Shown piece by piece: positions 46,027 to 56,219 of a DNA stretch of 64,000 nucleotides (positions within the stretch are counted from its first letter, which is position 1; each line of letters opens with the position of its first letter). Below the pieces are notes generated by a model. That model saw only the letters and a list, made by a program, of their open reading frames with translations, was not told the origin of the DNA and made no database searches. The DNA comes from Alentia gelatinosa (taxonomy: Eukaryota; Annelida; Polychaeta; Phyllodocida; Polynoidae). Made by a program: the position numbers and the translations under genes. The DNA lies in NCBI GenBank assembly GCA_950022655.1, contig OX465581.1, positions 35,683,300 through 35,747,299 on the forward strand, given 5' to 3'.

Positions 46027-46030
46027 CTCT

Positions 46031-46959
46031 GTCTGGTATGAAATTACCAAATAGAGCATAACAACATGAAGGCTATTGATTGAAAAGGGGTTTGCAGCAC
46101 ATAGACTGCTACTGGGACTGGAATCTTTCCCGGTACAAGATTCCATGAGTTTGGGAATCTTCTTCCAGGTGTGAAACACCTGGCACCCCATAGAACCAAC
46201 CAGCGACGGTCGAGTCGAAGTATTCGCACGCCGCACGGTTCTATTTACCAACGTGAGACCTGAAAATATACACAGACAGCTCTCAACCAATCAAAACGCC
46301 GCATTCGGGATATGCAGATGTGACAGCGGCGTCGTCCGCTGATCCCTTTCCCGCTTCTCTCTATTCCGTGGTCGCAAAGCGTTGGGTGAGGAAGTGCTTT
46401 TCAACTCGCTACGCCTCGTCCGCCTACTATATCTTTTAACAGTTTGACAACAGTTAAATTAAATTCATAAGACGTAGACACCGCACGACTAAGTATGAGA
46501 AATCACCTGACTTTAGGGGTATTCGAGTGGGATCTACTTGATTCTTATGCGCAAAAATTAAGCACGATCCCATGTTTTAAGCATAGTGTGAAGAGACTAA
46601 TAATATGACACTTGGTAGACATACAATTACTACAAACACGTCCATGGCCTAGAGGTATGGATATGCCGTGCGTTTAATAACTGCCACTGGATGCAAATAT
46701 AACATGTACGCAGTGGGATCTACTACACAAATAAACCATGACCGAAAACTCGCCCTGGCCGAGAGGTGGGGTTTGATTGAGCTGGAATACCTTAGAGACA
46801 TTATATAAGTACGCTACAACACCTTGCATATATACTCTATATCATTAATGTACTGTTTGTTTTATCATAGACCCTGTTCATACTTACCACTCATCACTCA
46901 TCTCATATTAACTTTTTGATCTTGATGTATTCTTGAGATGTATTCTTGAGAATGCTATG
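46031..46959. other. Region between Penelope element and gene relic
   Basis: Contains the CpG-rich block at 46270-46400 (reverse complement of 8296-8420) and otherwise AT-rich sequence without genes. Part of it may belong to the Penelope element or to another insertion. Confidence 0.4.
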
Positions 46960-47420
46960 GACAATTTGTTCAGCAGGAAGACCTGACCTTTGTGTCAGAT
47001 GTTGACAATAAATAACTAAAAAAAAATGCTGTGATCTGATGAGCCAGTCTTGTCTTTCTGACACTTGCTGATATGAAAAAGGACTGTATTGTACCAGATG
47101 ATGCTACCCCAGCTTCAGTAATGGCATTAGTCCAGCCACTGCCCTTTAGTTTCACTCCTGCTGCCGTAAATGCAGCTAAATGATGATAAACTTGTTCTCT
47201 CCATACTCAGACCACTTCCATTGGATCCGTTTTGTTAGGGCATAGAGCAGTTGGTTGGCCTTTACACCAGGGATCTACCGTAGGTTTAAGAAGGCCACTC
47301 AACTTGGATCTTCTCCATGGCATGCTTAGTTGTTGCAATGGAATGAACCTGGTCCCAAAACAAGGGGAGAAGCATGATAAGCCTCACAAGTGATACCGAC
47401 TGTTTTATCCAGTCTCTATG
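46960..47420 (-). pseudogene. Relic of the same TE-like protein, central part
   Basis: Minus-strand reading gives a stretch like DQPLYALAKQIQWKW (here NQLLYALTKRIQWKWSEYGE, near 47240). It continues KLKGSGWTNAITEAGVASSG (from about 47155), then SFF and TRLAHQITA. In intact relatives these blocks precede the segment at 44210-44580 in one protein, and on this strand the order is right. The Penelope-like element lies in the gap. Stops and frameshifts throughout. Confidence 0.5.
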
Positions 47421-50400
47421 AGGTTTATCTCCTCTAGCCAGGCATACATTTGCTTCAAGTGTGACAGGATCGATCTAGGTGTGAATGACTTGATTCCTAC
47501 TGCTGGAGGATGGGATTTCTTATGAAGTAAGTCAGGCAGATATAGATGTAAGTCACAGGAAGTTCAGGAACTCTCTTAACCCTTTAGGCGAATGATGCTT
47601 TGAGGCATCAACCAACCCAAGGCGAATGATGCCTTAAGGCACCATTTCTCAAAAGAATACAAGGAGTTTCTGACAAGGAAATAATGGAGCAATGTTAATA
47701 AAGTTTTCACAGAATGTAGGTCTCACGCCACAATTAGTATTTCTATTCCGAAAAGATAAAATATTTAGTATTGTGTTTCGTATCATGTGATTAAACACTC
47801 AAATTATGGGTTTTGACAAATATGTGCCTGTCCCCTAGGGGGTCTATAGCATAGACGATCTACAGTCGTCACTTTATAACTTTATTCGTCTAGTATAAAT
47901 TTCGGGTCAGAATACAAAGTGTCCCTAGTCGCAAAATGAACTTCGAATTCTGGCCAAACTGTTTTCAATGTACCTTTACTCTTTTGCAACACATACCAAT
48001 ACTGCTTTGTGTGAGAGCTTTGTGTAATATCAATTAAAATATAATTTCTGTCTTTTTTCCTTCCGGAGCTATGAGTGAGGGTTTCTATTTAGTCTCTCTA
48101 TGTACGTTAAATATCTATGGAGATATGATGTTTGATGTATAGTGTCCAGATGGTTGTTTCAACCTATCTAAAAATAATGGTCCAAGGCCAAGCATATAGT
48201 GTCCTGGAAAGCAACAAATTACCTTTGATAAAATAAAAACACTTACCAGATGTCTCTACAGTGTCTTTAGACGCGAACCAGTTTTTAATTGGAGTATCTA
48301 TATTAACCATTCACAGAAATATACGACTCCCACCAACAGCCCGACGTTGTCTATGGAGTATCTATTACCAGACATTGATACCCGTTGGCCACATCTTGTA
48401 GTTAACCCAAATCTAATTTGATGGATATGGACCGCCTGTAGCCCGTGAGATATTCCCGTAAACAGTGATGTTTTACCACCTTCCTGGGCCAGCAGCTTTC
48501 AGTCCGACCTGTGACCATGTCTTTGGCGGCAGCTGAGTGAGAAAAAATATAGCAGGATACACCAAAGCCTCGCCCAGATAGCAACATAAACATCGTCTCA
48601 TCTCATTTGGAATCCCTTCTTCATCTATTATGTAACTCAATCAGTAGTTTAATAGTCGCTTCAGGCCCTTTCTCTGCACTATACTGTCTAAAATTATGAT
48701 GATCTTCCTACAATGTAGCATCTATGTATTTCAATAGCTTAAGTTTAGAGATACAAAACCAAACCACGAAAAGTAGTTTTAAAAAGATGTTAAAAGGGGT
48801 GCTATCAAGAGGAATTGGGGAGGATTAGTGACGGAAGGTAGAGGGAGGGTTCCAATGTGCTGTATCGATCACTCACATGTATATATAATCACCAAATGTC
48901 AGAGAATATGAGATATGTGTAACTTCATGTGTAACCTCATGAAGGTATACTTAGTTAGGAAACAGAGTGTATATATATGCCTAATATACATGGACTAAAA
49001 CATTGAGTCTATCGTACTGAGATAGAGAAGAAATGCATTGTAAATAGCATATGTTTTTTTCTCTTTTGTTTTGATTCGCATATTCGTCGAAATTGAATTG
49101 GAAGAACGATTGTAAAATCGAAACTCAATAAAGACATATTTTAAAAAAAAACATACTGATGTAGAATGATTTGAAGTTCCAGTGGAAGAACTGCCCCGCG
49201 TGGCAGGACTGACTGTAATAAACAATGCAAAAAAAGACATAAATGATACTTTAACAGCTATTTTAATAGAGATAATAAGTTTACTTATGTTTCAGCTACC
49301 CGCATGCGCACACAAATTTGTCTCCTTGGCCGTCTACAACGCAATCCTATTTGCGTTATATTTCCGATCTCTGCACCTAGGGGACATCACCTTTGTTTTT
49401 ATTTCATTTGCCATTAATCATTCAAGTCCGAGATGTATGGAAAATACATTCTTATATAATCAATTTTTATCAGAAAACCTTTCTAAACCCGATGGGGTAC
49501 CATTTGATTAATTACACTGAGAGCAAACTGAGAACCAGATATTACTCTTTAACTACAAATTTATGACATGGACACTCTTGGTCTCGAATTTCATCTTTGG
49601 TTGTGCTTGACCATGATGTGCTTTTCTGGAATGAAAACTGTCCTCTTTCATTTGACATAGATAATTTATAGAATGGATTTTGTTTATGGTGGACCCTATA
49701 GCCTCGACAGCCCTATAATAGGTTTCTGAATGATCTGCAAAATGAGAATAAGTAGATGTGTTTACTTAACTACCAACGTTGGATGTGCACAATTAACAGC
49801 GATGGATGGGACATATGTATTGATGTACAGGATTATGAGTTTGAATAAAGGAGTTTTATTCATTTAAAAAATCAGAGATGATACTTCTGCGATCGCTAGC
49901 CGGGTATGCATGCGCCGATGCTCAGGAAGGCTTCGCGATCATAACTCAACTCGAGCTCCACTACCACCAATAGCACGCGATGCGCCCGCGATGGTATACA
50001 CTTTTATAATTGAATAACTTTTCACTTCGCTTTTGTGTTTTCTGATTGATACGTTAAGATATGGGGTAATAATTCAGATTGCTATGTAAAACCCGTGTAT
50101 CTGACGGACTGTTATTGAGCAACTATTAGGTTGTCCTGGGGAGAGGGTTAAGATACCTGCCGACTGATCATTAACGAGTATTGACGGTGATGTGCAATAC
50201 AATTGACATGAATATGATATACAAATAAACGGACATTCATCAGGAAAAACCTGCATTGTTTAGTTGATAAAGCCTGCATATTTCAGTCGATAATAATCGA
50301 ACTTACAAACAGGCAAAAATGAACTGCTTTTGTTCTTAAGCCGATCCTTGTTTGGACGGCTTGCTACAAATCGGGGCAACTCCCTCATGAAGTCAAGTGA

Positions 50401-51173
50401 GATTGGGTTATCCCCTATACAATGGGACTGAGCTAATTAATGAATGAGAGAATTGATCCATGCTTGTACATGACCAACAAAGGGTCCGTGAAAGTCGCAC
50501 AACTTACTTAATTATCTATCAGTCTTACCACACATGCTCATCAGTAGAAGGGGGCTTTTGATAACAGCACCTTAATTAATGTTTAAATCTTAAACGCAAA
50601 GGTAAAGGCATATATCGGAAAATTTCCAATGAAAATTATAACCTATGTCATTTTCCTGAAACCTGGATAACGTGATGTCAAGGTGTTTAAGACCACATAT
50701 CTAACTTAAAAGTGAAGGTAACGGTGATAGTTTATGATCTAGAGATTGATATCATGATGATATTATGATCAAATATAGAGTTCAAAAAGTTGAATTTCAC
50801 GTTATAAAACCAATGTCATTTTCTTCCAACGTTCACAGGATATATCTAATATGGAGTGCTATAGATTTAGGTTTAAAACTATATGCATAGGTCACCATCC
50901 ACATTTTCAGTACATTTCTTATATAATTCAATCCAATGTAAATTTGCTTAGTTTACACTCATTTTGGTGTTAGAATGAGTCAAAACAACTGGTTTGAATT
51001 GATAATTGCTGTTATTTGGAAATTACAGGTGGCACCACTGCGTATTTTAGGATATGCCTTTAATGTAGATAACTAAATCTGTAGAAAATATCAAGAGTCA
51101 TTGCATCAGACATACATCCCTGACACTTTATACCATATGAAAACCCTTGGAGAAAATCATGTCATTCTACTGT
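47421..51173. other. Gene-free stretch
   Basis: About 3.7 kb, mostly AT-rich, without a convincing ORF or tRNA. A TGCCTTAAGGCA/ATGCTTTGAGGCAT pair lies at 47597-47641. The 49182-49511 frame (109 codons) has no recognisable domain and is probably chance. Confidence 0.4.
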
Positions 51174-51358
51174 TTTATTATCCACCTAATACAAATTGTC
51201 CATAGAAAACACAGGGAGTGTGTATGGACACACCTGGCGCATACAGATATGTTGTATACTCTGGGTGGCGCATACGGAAAAATAGTGAGTATGGAAAAAT
51301 AGTGCATAACTAAAACGAACTGATATAGACATGTCACTTGTCCAGAAAAGGTGGATAA
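51174..51358. mobile_element. Hairpin element, TTTATTATCCACCT ends
   Basis: TTTATTATCCACCT on the left is mirrored by AGGTGGATAATAAA on the right. The inner GTCCATAG block recalls the CCATAGGCTTAAC block of the composites. First of four contiguous palindromes. Confidence 0.65.
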
Positions 51359-51364
51359 TAAATA

Positions 51365-51506
51365 CAATATAGACTGGTTTCAGATAAAAGCGGTTGTATG
51401 CTCGTCTGAGTTGACTCTACGCAATATCCTCGCATACGCTCGGATATTACTACGCATCAACTCCTCGGAGCATACGGCCGCTTGTATCTGAAACCAGCCA
51501 ATATTG
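51365..51506. mobile_element. Hairpin element of the CTGGTTTCAG family, copy 2
   Basis: The arms run CAATATAGACTGGTTTCAGA then AAGCGGTTGTATGCTC, mirrored at the right end by GAGCATACGGCCGCTTGTAT and CTGAAACCAGCCAATATTG. The apex is CCTCGCATACGCTCGG. Abuts the previous and following hairpins with almost no spacer. Confidence 0.75.
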
Positions 51507-51512
51507 TGTCTT

Positions 51513-51728
51513 TATTACTCACTGAATACGGAGTCTCCATACTAAGCCTATGAATCTTACAGATTGCTACTGAGTAGAATACGGACCTCCGGAATCTCCT
51601 AAGAGAATACGGCTTTTTCGGCCACCTGACGGGCATTATAGGAACTAATTCATATAAACAAAGCACAGCGCTTTCATCAAATTTACTAGATTTTTTTCCT
51701 AATAATTACTCGAAAGGTGAGTAATAAA
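51513..51728. mobile_element. Hairpin element, TTTATTACTCAC ends
   Basis: TTTATTACTCAC at the left and GGTGAGTAATAAA at the right. An inner CTAAGCCTATGA block is the inverse of the CATAGGCTTA block seen in the other first hairpins. Confidence 0.65.
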
Positions 51729-51730
51729 TA

Positions 51731-51888
51731 CAACATTACCATGATTTCGATCCGTGTGGCCATATTCTCCTTGTGGTTCACACTACGTAATACTCCTCGC
51801 TATCGCTCGGAGTTTTACTTCGCGTCAACTACGCAGAGCATACGACCACTCAGATAGAAATCATGGTAATATTGTCTATGTATTATTT
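51731..51888. mobile_element. Hairpin element, CAATATTACCATGATTTC ends
   Basis: The left arm CAACATTACCATGATTTCGA is mirrored by GATAGAAATCATGGTAATAT TG. The apex is CCTCGCTATCGCTCGGAG. Fourth and last in the chain. Confidence 0.7.
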
Positions 51889-52069
51889 TGTAACCTATAT
51901 CTTAGAGGGTTCAGTCAGATGTTGGTGCTGAATGTGGGGAGTGCTACCCTTTCATTACCATGCCGGCTCTGTCCTGAATGATCAGCCGTAAATGGAGGTC
52001 GCTATACCCTGTCAATGCTATTTTGTCAAGGGGAATTCATGACAAAGCTGAATTGTTTTGTCAATTAAC

Positions 52070-52072
52070 AAG

Positions 52073-52141
<69 letters not shown>

Positions 52142-52142
52142 G

Positions 52143-52175
<33 letters not shown>

Positions 52176-52176
52176 G
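52070..52176. repeat. (TA)n microsatellite
   Basis: About 100 bp of TA dinucleotides interrupted once by GTAGCC near 52139. Likely cruciform-prone. Confidence 0.95.
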
Positions 52177-52179
52177 CGG

Positions 52180-53110
52180 GATAAATTCAACTTCAAAGGG
52201 AAGTGACGTTATCCAACCAAAGACTGGAACCACGCATGCGCTGCTGCACAGCACCTGTCATCGGTGCCGCCTTCAAGCCTTCACTTCCCTTTTGGTCTTC
52301 ATCCAAGGAAGTCAAGAAAAGTTTATATTGTAAATGTTTTTTTCAAGACACTCAATGCTCATTGTGGAACCCTTCCGTATAATCGTCATAGAGTCATTAT
52401 TCAACACTGGAAATGAATAAGGTATACATGTATATAAAGCGATTCAGGACCTCTATTAGATATGATGTCCTGTCCTGTGATTGTATTTATGATGTCTGCT
52501 AAATGTGATTCGTATAAGGAATACTGCCAATAGGCGATTGCAGCTGTCTTATATGTTGTTTGAATGAATAATGATAAAAAGAAACTGAAATAGGTCAGTA
52601 TACACTATAAGCATAGTAGTTATCACGAAGTGACCCTGTGTGCAGCGATTTCACGATAAAACTAGAAGAGGTTACAGGATTAGGCATCTGCATAGCAGAT
52701 GCTACGATCCATTCCCTGTACACTCGGCAATCCACGGTTATGAATAAATCATTATCGACGTACGGTGCTCTCCATCCTAGCGTGCTATCTGTAATAGTAT
52801 CACGCATATCAGATCCTGTAATGCCTTGTATTGGGTAGTTCTACATGCACAATAGATTTATGTCTTTATCCCCATTCTGATCAATTAAACACCTGCGTAT
52901 CACATAGCTGTATTCACAATAGGTATGTACATGTATACATGTAGGCCTGAGCATGTTGGTCCATACAATAATGGCTAACAATAATAAACTAGTTTACTAT
53001 AACCGCTGCATCCGCAACACTCACATCCGTATTTGCATGCCTTCATGTTGGTTGGTCTCGCTGCCGCTGCCGCTACCAATACCACAAGCATCGCCGCCAC
53101 CGCTCACCCC

Positions 53111-53115
<5 letters not shown>
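52180..53115. other. Gene-free stretch upstream of the receptor
   Basis: No supported gene. From about 53040 the sequence becomes GC-rich and purine/pyrimidine-biased, probably the start of the receptor's 5' UTR or promoter region. Confidence 0.35.

Positions 53116-53190
<75 letters not shown>
53116..53190 (+). repeat. (CTG)25 trinucleotide repeat
   Basis: 25 uninterrupted CTG triplets (75 bases), then CTTGCTGCTGCCGCTGCTGG. It lies ~630 bases before the receptor ATG. It falls in a 194-codon + frame (52953-53537) that would read it as polyalanine, but that frame has no other recognisable content and is probably chance. Likely transcribed in the 5' UTR or located in the promoter. Confidence 0.95.
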
Positions 53191-53193
<3 letters not shown>

Positions 53194-53819
53194 GCTGCTG
53201 CCGCTGCTGGTCGAACACGGGAGCCCCTGCCTCCCTTTCCGGGCTGGGGGCAGCACGCCGCAGGCAGGCAGTCAGACAGCGGCCTCACCTCCAGTGCAGC
53301 CCCGCTGTCAAACGGAGTGGGCGTACTGAACCAGCGATACGAGTGCTGCGAGCGCAGTCGGCGCATCTGATAGATTTATGCGGGAAGCAGATGTCGATTG
53401 CGGCGGCGGTGGAGGCGGTAGGCAAGCAGAGAGAGAGGCTGGCTAGCAGGCTGCAGGCTGACTGGGCGGCAGGGAGAGGTGTATACTCTGTCAACCACTG
53501 GAATAGTGGGCATGCTGACCTCAGCCTCTCAGGGTAATACAGACGGCTGGGAATTACTAACCGACCCGTCTTGAGTATGGGTGGTGAGAGAACATCGAAC
53601 GGAGTATGGATAGAGTAGGCATGTGCAGGTAAGAAGGCTGTTCTTCTACCTAACCTGGGCCGATGATTCAGTGGCCACAGGGATCACCTTCAATGCTCCT
53701 GTAGCCGTAATCCGTCCCTCCATCGTCCATTGTTACCGTTGCACACATGTCTACGTCTGAATAGTGAAGCAGTATACAATATCTGCAGACTCTAGGGGCA
53801 AACGAGAAGGAAGGTCACC

Positions 53820-55772
53820 ATGGAGGGAAAGGAAGCGAGCCTACTGACAGCTGAGGGTCACAACTGTGATCAGGTTGACAGTATTCATTCACATTATACT
53901 TCAGCAGACGTAGATGAAAATGATCAAACGAGGCAAAAGGGACAGACGGCGGTGTTGAAACAACACCACAGTGGATGTCATCATAAAGCAATGGAAACGC
54001 CCCCAATTGACTCCCTAAAACAGCCATCTGCCAATGTCACACGAGCTGAACCAGCCACAACCCCGCTAACACCTCTTGAGGCTGGATGTTTCGGGTCAAA
54101 TTATCACTCACCTCATTACCACCATCAGCAGCAGCAGCAGCAACAACAACAACAACAGCATGAGCATCAGGGTAAACAGAAGATGCAATTTCTACATAAA
54201 GAGAAACCGAAAACAGACAAAGGCTGGCCTTGGCAGGCCGGCTGTCACGAGAGACCTTCCCTGCTGGCAGAGCAGGTGCCTATAGAGATGAGGGAGAGCT
54301 ACATTGCAAAGGGGTACCGTCCCCCGGGACTTGGTGTTACGGTCAGTGCTTACAGTGCGCTCTACTTGCACAATGAAACACTCAATTTCTGGACACATAT
54401 GATCCCCTTCCTGTACTTCGCTTACTTTCTATTTGTGGACCAAGGACCATGGTTACGGCTATCTCTTATAACCGGCTTGGGTCTCTACCCTTTCTATGGC
54501 TATATGGTGGGCATTTGCACCCTATTTGGTGCTAGTAGCTTTGCCCACTTGTTCCATTGTGCTGGCCAGCGTCGGTGGAGGAACGTATGCTTCGTGATGG
54601 ATTACGCAGCCATAAGTGTGTATGGCACGGCATCAGCAATTGCATACTATTTCTACAGCCGACCGCGGTTCCGGGGAACTTTCATCGGTTATATATTATC
54701 TGGTGAGGGACACTTCCTCGGGTTTACCACAGCCACCGCATGGGTAGCGACCTATGCAAGCTGTATTACACGCCTACGCCCGTCAAAATTCTGCTATGCC
54801 ATACGCACAGCTGCTTTTACATTGCCATTCATCACTGGCAGCTTCCCAGCGATCATGCGCTGGTTACATGCAGGCGCCATCCTTGTAGGTCCACCAGCAG
54901 TCGTTGTCAGCAAATCTATGTCTAGTTCCGGAGACCAGGGTACAAACACGTTTGACAGTTCTGGAAACACAACTGCCTCTGTGGTTATGGATACGGGTCT
55001 ATATCGTTTCCCCCAATTGGACTACGACTTTCAGACACCTTACACTCGCCACTTGGTGATGCTCGCAGGTGGTGCTTTCATCAACGTTATTAAGATTCCT
55101 GAGCGCTTTTGGCCTGGGCGTTTTGACGTGATTGGATCTAGTCACCAGTGGTTTCACATTCTTGTTTTTCTAAGCATTCGTGAGCAATTTTGGCTACTAC
55201 TTGAGGAAATTGCGTGCCATAGTGGCATGCTGTATGCTCGTGACCCGGACAGCAGTATGCCCTGGGGCCGAGCTACCATTAACCCAAGCCAGTCAGATGG
55301 TGCCCCATGTACAATCACTACCACTACTTCATCAATCCCCATGCCAGCTACAAGCGTGACTTCTACCTGGTTTTACCCTTGGGGCTGGAGCTGGAATTCA
55401 TTACTTTTCTGTGCCCTTGGAAATCCACGAGCAAGTCTTGACACTTGGATGGCTCTGAACACCATTGCCTGGATGACTATTTTGCTCAGTGTGCTCACTA
55501 TTACTATAGTCTGGTTTGGTTATAGCTACAATTTCGAGTTCTCTTGGAATGAACATGAGGGAGAAGGCAAGAAGACAACACCATCAGATTCAGAAACCTC
55601 ACATCAAGACTCGCTACCAACGTCACCGTGTGGGAAGGGGAACACAGTCCTCACACAACCCAACAGAGGTCCAGGGACAAATAATCCACAGGAACTACCC
55701 CTCGAACAAAAAGGACTTCGCCAAAGAGAGGGCCAGCAAATCATCAAATCATCAGGAACACTTAGTGATTGA
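53820..55772 (+). CDS. PAQR-family membrane progestin receptor-like protein, intronless
   Basis: Single exon, 650 residues, good start context (CACCATGG). The N-terminal ~155 residues are hydrophilic and include HYHH followed by 11 glutamines (about 100-113). The PAQR domain begins at YIAKGYRPPG (about 161). Family motifs follow: LHNETLNFWTH (182-192, the first conserved E..N..H region), SSFAHLFHC (239-247), DYAAISVYG (261-269) and, late in the domain, SSHQWFH (440-446), whose histidines belong to the putative zinc site. About eight hydrophobic segments are visible, the last near residues 545-570, as in class II (mPR) members. Relatives are usually 330-380 residues, so the N tail, the loop near 360-395 and the C tail (575-650) are unusually long. 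Vertebrate mPR genes also have an uninterrupted coding exon. Ligand and subtype are not determined. Confidence 0.9.
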   Translation: MEGKEASLLTAEGHNCDQVDSIHSHYTSADVDENDQTRQKGQTAVLKQHHSGCHHKAMETPPIDSLKQPSANVTRAEPATTPLTPLEAGCFGSNYHSPHYHHQQQQQQQQQQQHEHQGKQKMQFLHKEKPKTDKGWPWQAGCHERPSLLAEQVPIEMRESYIAKGYRPPGLGVTVSAYSALYLHNETLNFWTHMIPFLYFAYFLFVDQGPWLRLSLITGLGLYPFYGYMVGICTLFGASSFAHLFHCAGQRRWRNVCFVMDYAAISVYGTASAIAYYFYSRPRFRGTFIGYILSGEGHFLGFTTATAWVATYASCITRLRPSKFCYAIRTAAFTLPFITGSFPAIMRWLHAGAILVGPPAVVVSKSMSSSGDQGTNTFDSSGNTTASVVMDTGLYRFPQLDYDFQTPYTRHLVMLAGGAFINVIKIPERFWPGRFDVIGSSHQWFHILVFLSIREQFWLLLEEIACHSGMLYARDPDSSMPWGRATINPSQSDGAPCTITTTTSSIPMPATSVTSTWFYPWGWSWNSLLFCALGNPRASLDTWMALNTIAWMTILLSVLTITIVWFGYSYNFEFSWNEHEGEGKKTTPSDSETSHQDSLPTSPCGKGNTVLTQPNRGPGTNNPQELPLEQKGLRQREGQQIIKSSGTLSD

Positions 55773-56213
55773 TCTTTGCCCCAAACATGTCAGCAGTTTA
55801 AAGATGGTAGGCATTCTAGGTTGTCCAGTATCTACAAAGGTTGTGTTGTGATATTGCCAGCCCTTGCCGTGTCTATGCATAGCAAAGTGATCCGTGGACA
55901 TGTCATATTGATCATTGGTGCAACAACAGTGTACCGTTTTAAGCCATATGTTTTGATCATAACTATAAGAAGCAATCCACTATTAACTCTAATAATTCAT
56001 GTCAATTATTTCAAAAGCTGGATGTTCTGATGATTTATTTGTACTACCTACTAAATAACTACAAAAGAAACATAACAGCCTACTCTACTGTATAGTATAA
56101 TTATCTATACTCTTATTTAAATGTAGTTGGCCATGTAAGGCGTTGATGATGATCGACGGATTCTAGTCTAAATAATATTATTCTGCTCTTTAGAACTTTC
56201 TCTAGTAAAGCCT

Positions 56214-56219
56214 AATAAA
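56214..56219 (+). promoter_or_regulatory. Candidate poly(A) signal of the receptor
   Basis: AATAAA about 440 bases past the stop, the first clear one downstream. Confidence 0.5.

Larger units (their letters stand above)
44612..46030 (+). mobile_element. 5'-truncated Penelope-like element
   Basis: The element begins abruptly in the RT thumb region (STKEIAFLDTKVKINEETRE). After a frameshift near 44750 it continues through LPYSQFLRLRRICKK into the open frame ending at 45685. Its C-terminal end holds a CxxC-containing GIY-YIG endonuclease region (NVIYCIECTTCKAQYVGQTK, from about residue 198 of the 44780-45685 frame). The catalytic part of RT is missing. The 3' non-coding part runs to at least 46030. 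The element sits inside the decayed gene relic on the other strand (44210-47420), so it inserted later. Confidence 0.75.

Noticed and set aside
45781..46290. 169-codon minus-strand frame
   Set aside because: It spans the Penelope 3' non-coding part and its flank, with no recognisable domain or splice context.
49182..49511. 109-codon + frame with hydrophobic stretches
   Set aside because: No start context, no domain, no splice sites matching it. The hydrophobicity is explained by T-rich DNA.
52953..53537. 194-codon + frame with a polyalanine run
   Set aside because: The length is mostly due to the CTG repeat, which is open in all frames. Flanking residues show no domain, and it is more likely 5' UTR or promoter of the receptor.
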